From Kitasatospora aureofaciens (GTDB lineage Bacteria; Actinomycetota; Actinomycetes; Streptomycetales; Streptomycetaceae), in NCBI RefSeq assembly GCF_001188955.3, contig NZ_JPRF03000076.1:62001-126000 (forward strand): a DNA stretch of 64,000 nucleotides, written 5' to 3'. Position 1 is the stretch's first letter. Every line of letters starts with the position of its first letter. The notes below the pieces were generated by a model, which was given only the letters and a program-made list of their open reading frames with translations, did no database searches and was not told the origin of the DNA. Positions 8,266 through 17,150 of this stretch are shown one piece after another. The position numbers and the translations under genes are program-made.

Positions 8266-10008
8266 ATGACCGGGACCGACATCTGGGAGCCGCACGCCCC
8301 CGCCGCCGCCGGCGGCCTGCGCCCGTTGCACGCCGAGGGCCCGGACCTCGGGGCGAGCCTCGGGGCGAGCCTCGCAGCGAGCGGAGCGGCCACCGCCCGG
8401 CCGGTCGCGGACGGGGTGGTCGAGGTGACCGCGCGCGACGCCGGGCCGGTACGGATCGAGTGGCGGGTGCCCTGCGTGGACGCCACCGCCTTCTGGACCC
8501 CGGAGCCGCGCGGCACCGGCTGGCTGCCCGCCGCCTGGAGCGCGCCGCGCCGCACCGGCCTCGCCGCGGGCGCACCGATCGCCGCGCTGGTCGGCACCGG
8601 GGACGTCGCGCTGTGCGCCTTCGCCGCCGGGCGCCCCGACGTGCTGGCGGGGGCGGGAGTGGTCGAGGAGACCGGCGAGTTCCGGTTCTGGGCCCAGGCC
8701 GACGGCGAACTCACCGTACGGATCGACACCTCGGGGCGGCACTTCGCCCGCTGCCTGGCCGACCTCGCCGCCTGGTGGGGGGAGGGCCGAACCGTGGACA
8801 TCCCCGACGCCGCCCGCCGGCCCGCCTACTCGACCTGGTACTCGATGCACCAGGACGTCACGCCGGAGCGCGTCGAGGCCCAGGCGGCGCTCGGCAAGGC
8901 GCTCGGCCTGGACGTGATCATCGTGGACGACGGCTGGATGACCGCCGACCGCACCCGCGGCTACGCCCACTGCGGCGACTGGGAGCCGGTGTCACTGCCC
9001 GACACCGCCGCCCACGTCGCCCGGGTGAACGGGCTCGGCGTGCGCTACCTGCTCTGGTACGCCCTGCCGTTCATCGGCAAGGACAGCGCCGCTTTCGGGA
9101 AGCTCGGCCGCCACGCCCTCGCCGACGCCGCCCACCTGGGCGCGGTCGTGGCCGACCCGCGCTACCCGGAGGTCCGCGACTTCCTCACCGACCGGCTCGC
9201 CCGGGCCGTCGAGGAGTGGGGCACGGACGGGCTCAAGGTCGACTTCGTCGACTGGTTCTCCCGCGGGCCGGCCCCCGCCGCCGGTCCCGAGGCGGACTGC
9301 GCGAGCGTGGACGAGGGCGTGCAGCGACTGCTCGCCGCCATCCGCCACCGGATCACCGCGGCGGACCCGCAGGCGATGGTCGAGTACCGCCAGCCGTACG
9401 TGAGCCCGGCGCTGTGGCCGTACGTCACCATGATCCGCGCCACCGACTGCCCGCTCGGCCCCCAGGAGAACCGGCAGCGGACGGTCGACCTGCGGCTCGC
9501 CGCCGGGCCCGTCCCGGTCCACTCCGACATGCTGATGTGGCACCCGGCCGAGCCGCCCGAGCAGATCGCCTGCCACCTGATCAACGTGCTGTTCTCGGTG
9601 CCGCAGGTCTCCGTCGACCTCGCCGCGCAGAGCCCGGCCCAGCGCGAGGCGATCGCCTTCTGGCTCGGCGTCTTCCGCACCCACCTGGACACCCTGCAGC
9701 TCGGCGAGCTGCGACCGTCCCGCCCGGACCTCGGATACCCGCTGGTGACGGCACTGGGCGGGGACACCGTCGCGGTCGCCCGGTACGCCGCCCTGCCGGT
9801 GGACGCCTCCGGCGACGGCTGGCGGACCCTGCTGGTGGCCAACGCCGACGCCGACCCGGACGTGCGGCTGACCGGCGGCAGCGGGACGGCCGTGGCGACC
9901 GTGCGGGACGCCAGGGGGCGTATCGTCCGCGAGGGCGAGGTCGAACTCGGCCTCGCCGCCCCGATCCCCGTGCCGCGCGGCGGTCTGCTGACGCTGCGTC
10001 GCGCCTGA
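8266..10008 (+). CDS. GH36-type alpha-galactosidase
   Basis: Intracellular retaining glycosidase that should release galactose from the imported alpha-galactoside. 580 residues, no signal peptide. The central (beta/alpha)8 barrel begins near YSTWYSMHQDV; VIIVDDGW is the substrate-binding Asp pair, GLKVDFVDWF holds the probable nucleophile in the K-x-D pattern of GH36, and MIRATDCPLG holds the probable acid/base Asp. The C-terminal all-beta part ends near VPRGGLLTLRRA. The start ATG 8266 follows the permease closely, so it is one transcript with the importer. GH36 members can also act on N-acetyl-galactosaminides or transfer galactosyl groups, so substrate is moderately sure. Confidence 0.85.
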   Translation: MTGTDIWEPHAPAAAGGLRPLHAEGPDLGASLGASLAASGAATARPVADGVVEVTARDAGPVRIEWRVPCVDATAFWTPEPRGTGWLPAAWSAPRRTGLAAGAPIAALVGTGDVALCAFAAGRPDVLAGAGVVEETGEFRFWAQADGELTVRIDTSGRHFARCLADLAAWWGEGRTVDIPDAARRPAYSTWYSMHQDVTPERVEAQAALGKALGLDVIIVDDGWMTADRTRGYAHCGDWEPVSLPDTAAHVARVNGLGVRYLLWYALPFIGKDSAAFGKLGRHALADAAHLGAVVADPRYPEVRDFLTDRLARAVEEWGTDGLKVDFVDWFSRGPAPAAGPEADCASVDEGVQRLLAAIRHRITAADPQAMVEYRQPYVSPALWPYVTMIRATDCPLGPQENRQRTVDLRLAAGPVPVHSDMLMWHPAEPPEQIACHLINVLFSVPQVSVDLAAQSPAQREAIAFWLGVFRTHLDTLQLGELRPSRPDLGYPLVTALGGDTVAVARYAALPVDASGDGWRTLLVANADADPDVRLTGGSGTAVATVRDARGRIVREGEVELGLAAPIPVPRGGLLTLRRA

Positions 10009-10095
10009 CCGTGCTGCTCCGACCGAGCCCTCCGCCCGGATCACACGCCTGACCGAGCAGCACGCCCGACCGAGCCGCACCGCCTGGAGGACCGC

Positions 10096-11178
10096 ATGCC
10101 GCCCGAGGGAGCACACCGGCCGCGCCGCGGCGCCACCACCATCGAGGATGTCGCGAGAGCGGCCGGGGTCTCCAGGCAGACCGTGTCCAACGCGCTCAAC
10201 GCCCCGCACCGGGTCCGCCCGGAGACGCTGGAGCGGGTGACCGCGATGATCCGTGAACTCGGCTACCAGCCCGACCAGTCGGCCCGCTCGCTGCGCAGCG
10301 GCGCCCGCCGCACCATCGGCTACCTCGCCCCGGCGGACGACCCCCACGACCCCAACCCGCTGATGGCCGGGTTCCTGGAGGCCCTGGTCGACGCCGCCGG
10401 GGAGCAGGGCTGGCGGGTGCTGCTGTTCCGCCGGGCCCGGGGCGCGGCGGACCCGACGGCCGCCATCGACGAACTGGTGGCGGCCCGCCAGGTGGACGGA
10501 CTGGTGCTGGCGGACGTGCTCGCCGAGGACGCCCGGGTCGAGCACGTCGCCCGGCTCGGCGTACCGTTCGTCACCTTCGGGCGGACCGGGCCCGCGCAGC
10601 CGCAGCACTGGGTGGACATCGCCAACGACGCGGCGACGGCCGCCGTGGTGCGCCACCTCGCGGCGCTCGGCCACCGGCGGATCGGGTACCTCGGCGGCTC
10701 CGAGGACCTGCCGTGGATGGCGGCGCGCCGGGCGGGCTTCCTGGCCGAGTCGCGCCGGCTGGGGCTGGCCGCCGTCACCGCCCCCGGTCCGGAGGCGGCG
10801 GGCGTACGGGAGTTGCTGCGCGGGCCGGAGCCGCCGACGGCCGTCGCGGCGGGCAGCGACCTACTGGCGCTGGACGTGTACGAGGCGGTGCGGGCGGAGG
10901 GACTGGCGGTCGGGCCGCGCGGGATCGCGGTCACCGGCTTCCACGACACTCCGCTCTGCCGCCATCTGCACCCGGCGCTGACCTCGGTGCGGCTGCCGCT
11001 GGGGGCGATCGCCGCCGCGCTGGTCGAGCGGCTGCTCGACCAGGTGCGCGGAGCCGGGCCGCCCCCGGCGGGGGTGGAACTGGCCGCCGAGCTGGTGGTG
11101 CGGGGGAGTACGGCCGGTCCCGCCGAGCCGCGCGCCCTCACCGCCGTACCGGCCGAGGGGGCGCGCCGACTCCGCTGA
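10096..11178 (+). CDS. LacI-family transcriptional repressor of the alpha-galactoside operon
   Basis: 360-residue DNA-binding regulator. The N-terminal helix-turn-helix is textbook (TIEDVARAAGVSRQTVSNAL, with hinge ELGYQPDQSARSLRSG), followed by a periplasmic-binding-protein-like sensor domain (from about residue 70) ending in the typical LTSVRLPLGAIA. ATG 10096 has GGAGG eight bases upstream. It sits 87 bases after the GH36 gene on the same strand, so it is probably made from the same operon and autoregulated through the palindrome at 5072-5083. Confidence 0.93.
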   Translation: MPPEGAHRPRRGATTIEDVARAAGVSRQTVSNALNAPHRVRPETLERVTAMIRELGYQPDQSARSLRSGARRTIGYLAPADDPHDPNPLMAGFLEALVDAAGEQGWRVLLFRRARGAADPTAAIDELVAARQVDGLVLADVLAEDARVEHVARLGVPFVTFGRTGPAQPQHWVDIANDAATAAVVRHLAALGHRRIGYLGGSEDLPWMAARRAGFLAESRRLGLAAVTAPGPEAAGVRELLRGPEPPTAVAAGSDLLALDVYEAVRAEGLAVGPRGIAVTGFHDTPLCRHLHPALTSVRLPLGAIAAALVERLLDQVRGAGPPPAGVELAAELVVRGSTAGPAEPRALTAVPAEGARRLR

Positions 11179-11216
11179 CCGTTGTCCCTGTCCGGGCGGA
11201 TCCGCCGGACGGGGGC

Positions 11217-11879
11217 TCAGGCCCGGTGGGCCGCCGGGCGCTCCGGGGACGCCTCCGCGAGCGCCCGCTTCACGGCCTCGACCCCGGCGCGCAGCCCGTA
11301 CACCGGGGTGGCCGGCTGCTGGCGCCAGGAATCGTCGATGCCGCCCGCGTCCACGGTGTCGAAGCCCAACTCGTCGACCAGTGCCCGCACGACCTGCTTC
11401 GCGGCCTCGTCGTCCGAGGCGACCGGTACGGCCAGCCGCTCCGGGTCACCCGCCGGGCGGGGCCGCTCCAGCAGGTCCTGCGCGTAGGTGCCGTTGAACA
11501 CCTTGACCACCCGGTGGCCGAGGTGCTGCTCCGTCCAGCGGCTCTCCGTCAGCCCGCCGTCCTCGATCGCGTCGATCCGGCCGTCCCGCTCCTTGGGGTA
11601 GTAGTTGCCGGTGTCGATCACCGCCACGTCCTCGGCGGCGCCGTCGAGCAGCCCGGCGGGCAGGTCCGGCACGTTCTTCAGCGGCACCGTCACCACCACG
11701 ACCTGCGCGCCCTTCGCCGCCTCGGTGGCCGTCACCGCCTTAGCGCCCGTCTCCTCCACGAGCGCCTTCAGCGACTCCGGACCGCGCGAGTTCGCCACCG
11801 AGACGTCGTGCCCGAGCGCGGTCAGACGCCGCGTCAGGTTGCCGCCGATGTTGCCCGCACCGATGATGCCGATCTTCAT
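11217..11879 (-). CDS. NADPH-dependent F420 reductase-like / NAD(P)-binding oxidoreductase
   Basis: Rossmann-fold oxidoreductase of 220 residues. The N-terminus MKIGIIGAGNIGGNL is the GxGxxG dinucleotide site, with ANSRGPESL after beta-2 suggesting NADP (Ser-Arg). Middle and C-terminal parts (VVVTVPLKNVPDLP, KVFNGTYAQDL, GFDTVDAGGIDDSWRQQP) match the NADP oxidoreductase coenzyme-F420-dependent family. I chose ATG 11879 because the Rossmann motif starts there; the open frame continues upstream to 12266 without family resemblance. Whether it really uses F420 is not decidable from sequence. Confidence 0.82.
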   Translation of the reverse strand: MKIGIIGAGNIGGNLTRRLTALGHDVSVANSRGPESLKALVEETGAKAVTATEAAKGAQVVVVTVPLKNVPDLPAGLLDGAAEDVAVIDTGNYYPKERDGRIDAIEDGGLTESRWTEQHLGHRVVKVFNGTYAQDLLERPRPAGDPERLAVPVASDDEAAKQVVRALVDELGFDTVDAGGIDDSWRQQPATPVYGLRAGVEAVKRALAEASPERPAAHRA

Positions 11880-12039
11880 GGGAAAGCCCTCGCTGTTCGG
11901 GTGTGCTGCAAGCTCGTCGCCATGCCCCAACCCGGCGGTGAACGGATCTGTTCCCGATCCGTTCCCGAGGGTGGTTCCGGCGCACCCGGGGTCGGGCGGG
12001 GCCTGGTACCGTGCCGGCGCCCGCCGTGAGGGTGGGGCC

Positions 12040-12493
12040 ATGAACGCCACCCATCCCACCTCCCACGCCACTGTCCTCGTCACCGGCGGCACCAGCGGCA
12101 TGGGCCTCGCCACCGCCCGCCTCCTCCTCGCCTCCGGCGCCCGGGTCGTGATCACCGGCCGCGACGACGCCCGCCTGGCCCGTGCCGCCGAGGAACTCGC
12201 CGCCGGGGGCCGCGATGCCGCCGAGCGACCCGAGGAGCGCCTGCTCACCGTCCGCGCCGACGTCACGATGCCCGCCGACCTCGCCCGCCTCGCCGACGTT
12301 CCACGCCGCCGTCCCCGACCCGGCCGACCACGAGCCGATCCGCGCCCAGGTCCCGCTCGGCCGGCTCGGGCGGGCCGAGGACGTCGCGGAGACCGTGGCG
12401 TTCCTGCTCTCCGAGCGGTCCTCGTACATCACCGGGCAGGACCTCGTGATCGACGGCGGCCTTGTCCCCGCCTTCCCGTCGCTCACCGGCTGA
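12040..12493 (+). pseudogene. Short-chain dehydrogenase (SDR) with its middle deleted and frame broken
   Basis: The first 85 codons from ATG 12040 give a good SDR N-terminus: VLVTGGTSGMGLATARLL (NAD(P) motif TGxxxGxG) and RADVTMPADLARLAD. Around 12296 the sense jumps to another frame, where the SDR C-terminus follows: VPLGRLGRAEDVAETVAFLL and YITGQDLVIDGGL, stop at 12493. The intervening region that carries NNAG and the catalytic Ser-Tyr-Lys is missing; about 150 codons remain of a usual 250. It therefore cannot be a working reductase. Such SDR genes often sit next to MmyB-like XRE regulators, as here. Confidence 0.85.
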
Positions 12494-12502
12494 GGCCGCG
12501 GT

Positions 12503-12534
12503 CGTACCGGTACCCGGGTCCGTACCGGTACCCG
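12503..12534. repeat. 14-bp direct repeat with internal palindrome
   Basis: CGTACCGGTACCCG occurs at 12503-12516 and again at 12521-12534. Each copy contains the palindrome GTACCGGTAC. It sits just upstream of the XRE regulator gene and could be its binding site, or simple slippage-prone sequence. Confidence 0.6.
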
Positions 12535-12542
12535 TGCCCGTG

Positions 12543-12575
12543 CCCGTGCCTGGTCCTGCCGGGGCCAGGCACGGG
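12543..12575. terminator. Hairpin between SDR relic and XRE regulator
   Basis: An 11-bp perfect stem (CCCGTGCCTGG 12543-12553 with 12565-12575) and an 11-base loop, 27 bases before the GTG start of the regulator. It could be a terminator for the SDR gene or a leader structure of the regulator mRNA. Confidence 0.5.
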
Positions 12576-12602
12576 GGCGCCCGACGGGTCAGAATCGTCT
12601 CC

Positions 12603-13442
12603 GTGAACCCGACCACCGCCCTCAGCGACTTCCTCCGCACCCGCCGTGCCGCCCTCCGGCCCGCCGACGTCGACCTCCCCGACTACGGCGGCCGGCGCCG
12701 GGTCGCCGGCCTGCGCCGAGAGGAACTCGCCCACCTGGCCGGGGTCAGCGTCGACTACTACACCCGCCTCGAACAGGGCCGCGTCGGCAACCCCTCCGAA
12801 GCCGTCCTCGACGCCGTCGCCCGAGCCCTACGCCTGGCCCCCGACGAGTCCGGCCACCTCCACCGCCTCGCCCGCCCGTCCGGCCGCGTGCGCCGCCGCC
12901 CCACCGCGCGCCAGCAGCCCCGCCCCTCCCTGCTGCGCCTGCTCGACCGACTCGACGGCACACCGGCCGTGGTGATGGGCCACCGGATGGACATCCTGGC
13001 CTGGAACCGGGCCGCGGCAGCCGTCTTCGGCGACTACGGAGCCCTCCCGCCCGAACACCGCAACATCGCCCGCATCACCTTCCTCGACCCGGCCTCCCGC
13101 GACCTCTTCGCCGACTGGTCCACCTGCGCCCGGGAGAACGTCGCCTTCCTCCACCTGGAGGCCGGCCGCCGCCCCGACGACCCCCGCCTCGCCGAGCTCA
13201 TCGGCCAACTCTGCCTCGGCAGTCCGGAGTTCAACGCCTTCTGGGCCGAACACCCGGTCGCCGACAAGACCTCCGGCCGCAAACGCTTCCACCACCCCGT
13301 CGCCGGCCTCCTCGACCTCACCTACGACACCCTCCGCCCCGCCGACGACCCCGACCAGGCCCTCGTCACCTACACCGCCGACCCCGGCACCCCCTCCGAC
13401 GACGCCCTCCGCCTGCTGCTCAACTGGTCGGCCAGTCGCTGA
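12603..13442 (+). CDS. MmyB-like XRE-family transcriptional regulator
   Basis: 279-residue regulator with an N-terminal helix-turn-helix (RRVAGLRREELAHLAGVSVD then YYTRLEQGR) and a C-terminal PAS-like ligand-binding domain of the MmyB type (HRMDILAWNRAAAAVFGDY, NIARITFLDPASRDLFADW, KRFHHPVAGLLDLTYDTL). GTG 12603 is chosen because the family begins a few residues before LSDFLRTRR. Members usually control an adjacent dehydrogenase gene; here that neighbour is the broken SDR, so the regulator may have lost its local target. Confidence 0.88.
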   Translation: MNPTTALSDFLRTRRAALRPADVDLPDYGGRRRVAGLRREELAHLAGVSVDYYTRLEQGRVGNPSEAVLDAVARALRLAPDESGHLHRLARPSGRVRRRPTARQQPRPSLLRLLDRLDGTPAVVMGHRMDILAWNRAAAAVFGDYGALPPEHRNIARITFLDPASRDLFADWSTCARENVAFLHLEAGRRPDDPRLAELIGQLCLGSPEFNAFWAEHPVADKTSGRKRFHHPVAGLLDLTYDTLRPADDPDQALVTYTADPGTPSDDALRLLLNWSASR

Positions 13443-13453
13443 GGGCGTGTCCA

Positions 13454-14164
13454 ATGGTGTCCATCATGGACGGCACCGCACTGCAGGACCTCGTCAACGG
13501 GCTCCCCGCCGCGTTCGCAACGGCCCCGCGCCCCACCGGCATCGACGCCTGCCCGTGCTGCAACGCGCCGGCCGGGATCGAGACCCTGCTCCGTACCCCG
13601 CGCGAGCGGCTGGGGCCGGACGAGCTGACGCACTACGCCACCTCGGCGCTGAGCACCGTCGGCTCGCCCGGCGACTTCCGCTACTTCGCCCCCCGCATCC
13701 TCCAACTCGTTCTGACCGGCGAACTCACCGTCCCCGACCTGGAAGTGGTCGGCGTCAAGCTCGCCCGGGCCGGCTGGTACGACTGGCCGGAGGCCGGGTA
13801 CCTGCGCCGGCTCCTGGACGCACTCTGGTCGGACGCCCTCCACAACGCCGAGGAGTGGTGGGACGCCGAGTCCGTCCTCTGTGCCCTCGCCGCCGCCGAC
13901 CCGGACCGCACCGGTGACCGGCTAGCAGAATGGGCCCGCCTGGCGACCCCGACGGCCGTGGAGCGGCTGCACGAGCTCGCCCTCGCCGGGTGGCTCGAAC
14001 CCTCGAACGCCTTCCGGGACAAACAGAGCTCCGCGTACCGTGCCCTCGCCGAATGGCTGCACGGCCCTGACCTCCAACTCGCCGTGGAAGCGGCCGTGTT
14101 CCGGACCGACGACCCCGCCCAACTCGAACAACTCTTCACCGTCCATGACATCCTGGCGCCATGA
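13454..14164 (+). CDS. Hypothetical protein with N-terminal CPCC motif
   Basis: I do not recognise this 236-residue protein. It is acidic and helical, with no signal peptide or membrane helix. Near the N-terminus is CPCCNAPAGIE, which could bind a metal, and the rest has a helical-repeat look (PRILQLVLTGEL, LLDALWSDALHNAEEWW). ATG 13454 is used; an ATG at 13466 is equally possible. It overlaps the next small membrane gene by four bases, so the pair is co-translated. Confidence 0.65.
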   Translation: MVSIMDGTALQDLVNGLPAAFATAPRPTGIDACPCCNAPAGIETLLRTPRERLGPDELTHYATSALSTVGSPGDFRYFAPRILQLVLTGELTVPDLEVVGVKLARAGWYDWPEAGYLRRLLDALWSDALHNAEEWWDAESVLCALAAADPDRTGDRLAEWARLATPTAVERLHELALAGWLEPSNAFRDKQSSAYRALAEWLHGPDLQLAVEAAVFRTDDPAQLEQLFTVHDILAP

Positions 14165-14418
14165 CCCACGACATGGCGCCGCCGCTGCTCGCGGTCGCAG
14201 TACTCCTGCTCATCATCAAACTGGCCCGACAACGGCGAAACGGCAAGCCCTTACCGCTGGTGCCGCGCTCGGTCCCGGCACGGGTGACGGGCGTCGCCGT
14301 CCTCGCGCTGGTGGTGGTCTCGGGAGTGGCGGGCGGTCAGCCCTGGGACGCGTCGCTCGTCCCGGCCGTCTCGCTCGGCGGCCTGGCGGGGGCCTTCGTG
14401 GACCTCCGCCACCGCTGA
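14161..14418 (+). CDS. Small membrane protein, unknown function
   Basis: 85 residues starting in an ATGA overlap with the preceding gene. Two or three hydrophobic segments are visible (PPLLAVAVLLLIIKLA, VTGVAVLALVVVSGVAG and SLVPAVSLGGLAGAFV), separated by a basic RQRRNGK loop. No family recognised. The overlap is the main support that it is a real gene. Confidence 0.6.
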   Translation: MTHDMAPPLLAVAVLLLIIKLARQRRNGKPLPLVPRSVPARVTGVAVLALVVVSGVAGGQPWDASLVPAVSLGGLAGAFVDLRHR

Positions 14419-14474
14419 GACCGGCGCCGCAGCCTCACCCGAGAGCCCTCACCCGACACTGCCCCCGTCAGCGC

Positions 14475-15095
14475 TCACTCGAAGCGTGCCGGGTCGCCCG
14501 CCCCGCGCCGGACGATCTCCGCCTCCCCGTCGGAGAAGTCGATCACCGTGGTCGGTTCGGTTCCGCATTCGCCGGAGTCCACCACGGCGTCCAGCACGTG
14601 GTCCAGCCGCTCCTTGATCTCCCACCCCTGGGTCATCGGCTCGTCCTCGCCGGGCAGGATCAGGGTGCTGGAGACCAGCGGCTCGCCGAGTTCGGCGAGC
14701 AGCGCCCGGGTGACGGCGTGGTCGGGGATCCGGACGCCCACCGTCTTCTTCTTCGGGTGCAGCAGCCGGCGCGGAACCTCCTTGGTGGCGGGGAGGATGA
14801 AGGTGTAGCTGCCCGGGGTCGCCGCCTTGACGGCCCGGAAGACGTAGTTGTCGAGCTGGACGAACTGCCCGAGCTGCGCGAAGTCCTCGCACATCAGGGT
14901 GAAGTGGTGCCGCTCGCCGAGGCGCCGGATCGAGCGGATCCGCTCCAGGCCCTCGTGGTTGTCCAGTCGGCAGCCCAGGGCGAAACAGGAGTCGGTCGGG
15001 TACGCGATGAGAGCCCCGGACCGGACGCTGTCGGCCACGGTGCTGATGGTGCGCGGCTGGGGGGACTCTGGGTGCACGTCGAAGTACTTCGCCAT
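14475..15095 (-). CDS. Sua5/YciO/YrdC-family protein (threonylcarbamoyl-AMP synthase-like)
   Basis: 206-residue member of the YrdC fold. Typical sequence: GALIAYPTDSCFALGCRLDN (the family's PTDTVYGLG region), FTLMCEDFAQLGQFV, TPGSYTFILPATKEVPRRLL, KKKTVGVRIPDH and SSTLILPGE. It lacks the C-terminal SUA5 domain. The DSCFALGC wording and KKKTVGVR are characteristic of the YciO branch, whose role is less clear than that of TsaC, which makes threonylcarbamoyl-AMP for tRNA t6A. A TsaD-family gene lies 24 kb away at 39378-40472. Confidence 0.85.
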   Translation of the reverse strand: MAKYFDVHPESPQPRTISTVADSVRSGALIAYPTDSCFALGCRLDNHEGLERIRSIRRLGERHHFTLMCEDFAQLGQFVQLDNYVFRAVKAATPGSYTFILPATKEVPRRLLHPKKKTVGVRIPDHAVTRALLAELGEPLVSSTLILPGEDEPMTQGWEIKERLDHVLDAVVDSGECGTEPTTVIDFSDGEAEIVRRGAGDPARFE

Positions 15096-15189
15096 TGGCC
15101 GACCCTACGGGATGTCGGCCGCCGATCGCTGCAACCGTGACGCCCCGGGTTCTGGCGGGCCGCCGACTTGCCGCGTACGGTCGGTCGGC

Positions 15190-15411
15190 ATGGGCTTCGA
15201 CCAGGCGCGGGTGAACCGGATCTTCCGGCCGGAGACGTACGCTGAGGACGTGCCGTACGGGCTCTTCCGCGAGCTGCGGGCCGAGGCGCCGGACCGGTGG
15301 GTGGAGGAGTCGGCGCGCGGGGTCGGCCCCGAATATCCTGACCCTGGATCAACTGGCCTGCAGCGCGCTGTCCGGGTCCTCGCCCAGGGGCTGCTGTCGG
15401 GTGTCAGCTGA
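15190..15411 (+). pseudogene. Truncated, possibly cytochrome P450 N-terminus
   Basis: From ATG 15190 about 45 codons resemble the start of an actinobacterial P450 (RIFRPETYAEDVPYGLFREL, then RAEAPDRWVEE). After that the sequence loses resemblance and stops at 15411. No heme-binding part follows. I read this as the leftover 5' end of a gene cut by deletion, next to the border of the metabolic cluster. The assignment rests on a short stretch and is tentative. Confidence 0.4.
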
Positions 15412-15625
15412 CGATATGACGATGATTCGTCAACAGGGCGGGCAGTCGATAGGGTGCGGGATCAACTACCGCGCCTCACTTGTGAGATCCGGTCAGGATG
15501 CACGCCCTGGGGAGGCGGAGCTCCGCCACGCCCTTCCGCGCACCCGACCGGCCGAGCCATCGAACATGGGCGCGGGCTTCACGGTTGGGCCGACCGGCGC
15601 CGGCCGATGGGATCAGGAGGAATGC

Positions 15626-17122
15626 ATGGCACAGATCATCGCCGAGGTGTCGCGGACGTTCAACGAGTATCTGCTCCTTCCGAATCGGACTCGAACCGAT
15701 TGCAGGCCCGCGGCCGTCGATCTGCGTACGCCCCTGGTGCGGCACCGCGCGGGCGAGGCGTCGGCGATCGAGCTGCACGCCCCGTTCGCGTCGGCGATCA
15801 TGCAGGCGGTCAGCTCTCCGGAGCTCGCGATCGCGCTCGCCCGCAACGGCGGTCTGAGCTTCATCCACCACAACCAGTCGATCGAGGAACAGGCAGCGGC
15901 CGTCCGGAAGGTGAAGAACTTCAAGGCCGGGTTCGTCACCAGTGACACGAACGTCCGGCCCGACGACAGCCTTCGCGACCTGGTCGGGCTCATGGGCCGA
16001 ACCGGCCACAGCACCGCCGCCGTCACCCACGACGGGAGCGCCACCGGACGCCTGCTCGGACTCGTGACCTCGCGCGACTTCCATCCCCAGCGGCACGACC
16101 TCGAAGGACCTGTCAGTGGCCGGATGACCGCCGTCGGCGACCTGCCGCATGCCGGCGTCGACGTCACCCTCTCCGAGGCGAACGCGCGGCTGTGGGAGGA
16201 GCGACTGGACTGCCTTCCGGTGCTGGACGACGAGGGGCACCTGCAGCATCTGGTGTTCCGGTCCGACTACGCGGACAACAAGCGCTTCCCGAACCAGGTC
16301 GTGGACGCAGACAAGCGCCTGCGCGTGGGTGCGGGCGTCAACACCCACGACTACCGCGATCGTGTCCCGGCCTTGCTGGAGGCGGGCGCGGACGTCCTGT
16401 GCTTCGACTCGTCCGACGGCTACAGCGACTGGCAGGCCGAGGCACTGACCTGGACGAAGAAGCACTATCCGGAGATCCCGATCGGCGGCGGCAACGTGGT
16501 CGACGGCGAGGCGTTCACCTTCCTCGCCGAGGCCGGTGCCGACTTCGTGAAGATCGGGGTGGGCGGCGGCTCCATCTGCATCACGCGCGATCAGAAGGGC
16601 ATCGGCCGGGGCCAGGCGAGCGCCGTCCTCGACGTCGCCGCGGCCCGCGACGCCTTCCTCGAGCGCACCGGCGACTACGTGCCGCTCTGCTCGGACGGTG
16701 GTCTGGTGGAGGACTACCACGTGGCGCTGGCGCTGGCGATGGGTGCGGACTTCGTCATGATGGGGCGGTACTTCGCCCGGTTCGACCAGGCGCCCGGTGC
16801 GAAGATCCCCACCCGGGACGGTTTCGTCAAGGAGTACTGGGGCGAGGGCTCCAACCGTGCCCGGAACTGGCAGCGCTACGGCCAGGGCGGCCAGGGACTG
16901 GTCTTCGAGGAGGGTGTCGACGGCTACGTTCCCTATGCCGGCGATCTCAACGAGGGTCTGGCCACCACCATTGCGAAGATCAAGTCCACCATGGTCTCCT
17001 GTGGCTCGGTGACGCTGCCGGAGTTCCAGTCCTCGGCGCGACTGACCTTGGTGTCCGAGCAGAGCCTTCAGGAGAGTCACGCGAGCGTCGCCCTCCGGGA
17101 CACCTCCGGGACGGTCGCCTGA
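15626..17122 (+). CDS. IMP dehydrogenase of the Tritrichomonas-like class, probable self-resistance copy
   Basis: 498-residue enzyme oxidising IMP to XMP with NAD. ATG 15626 follows AGGAGGA. Seen: beta/alpha barrel with inserted CBS domains (about 110-220, e.g. LVTSRDFHPQ and CLPVLDDEGH), the active-site loop GVGGGSICITRDQKGIGRGQ with catalytic Cys318, DGGLVEDYHVALALAMGADF, the flap EYWGEGSNRARNWQRY with the Arg-Tyr pair, and FEEGVDGYVPYAG. This wording is like the protozoan Tritrichomonas enzyme and unlike usual bacterial GuaB. Placed first in a nucleoside-like cluster, it is probably an insensitive target copy protecting the producer. Function is firm; the resistance role is inferred. Confidence 0.88.
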   Translation: MAQIIAEVSRTFNEYLLLPNRTRTDCRPAAVDLRTPLVRHRAGEASAIELHAPFASAIMQAVSSPELAIALARNGGLSFIHHNQSIEEQAAAVRKVKNFKAGFVTSDTNVRPDDSLRDLVGLMGRTGHSTAAVTHDGSATGRLLGLVTSRDFHPQRHDLEGPVSGRMTAVGDLPHAGVDVTLSEANARLWEERLDCLPVLDDEGHLQHLVFRSDYADNKRFPNQVVDADKRLRVGAGVNTHDYRDRVPALLEAGADVLCFDSSDGYSDWQAEALTWTKKHYPEIPIGGGNVVDGEAFTFLAEAGADFVKIGVGGGSICITRDQKGIGRGQASAVLDVAAARDAFLERTGDYVPLCSDGGLVEDYHVALALAMGADFVMMGRYFARFDQAPGAKIPTRDGFVKEYWGEGSNRARNWQRYGQGGQGLVFEEGVDGYVPYAGDLNEGLATTIAKIKSTMVSCGSVTLPEFQSSARLTLVSEQSLQESHASVALRDTSGTVA

Positions 17123-17150
17123 GACCAGGCTCCGCGGGCCCGCCCGCGAT

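Noticed and set aside
12503..12575. Repeats and hairpin considered as a transposon end or attachment site
   Set aside because: No integrase or transposase nearby and no target-site duplication visible.
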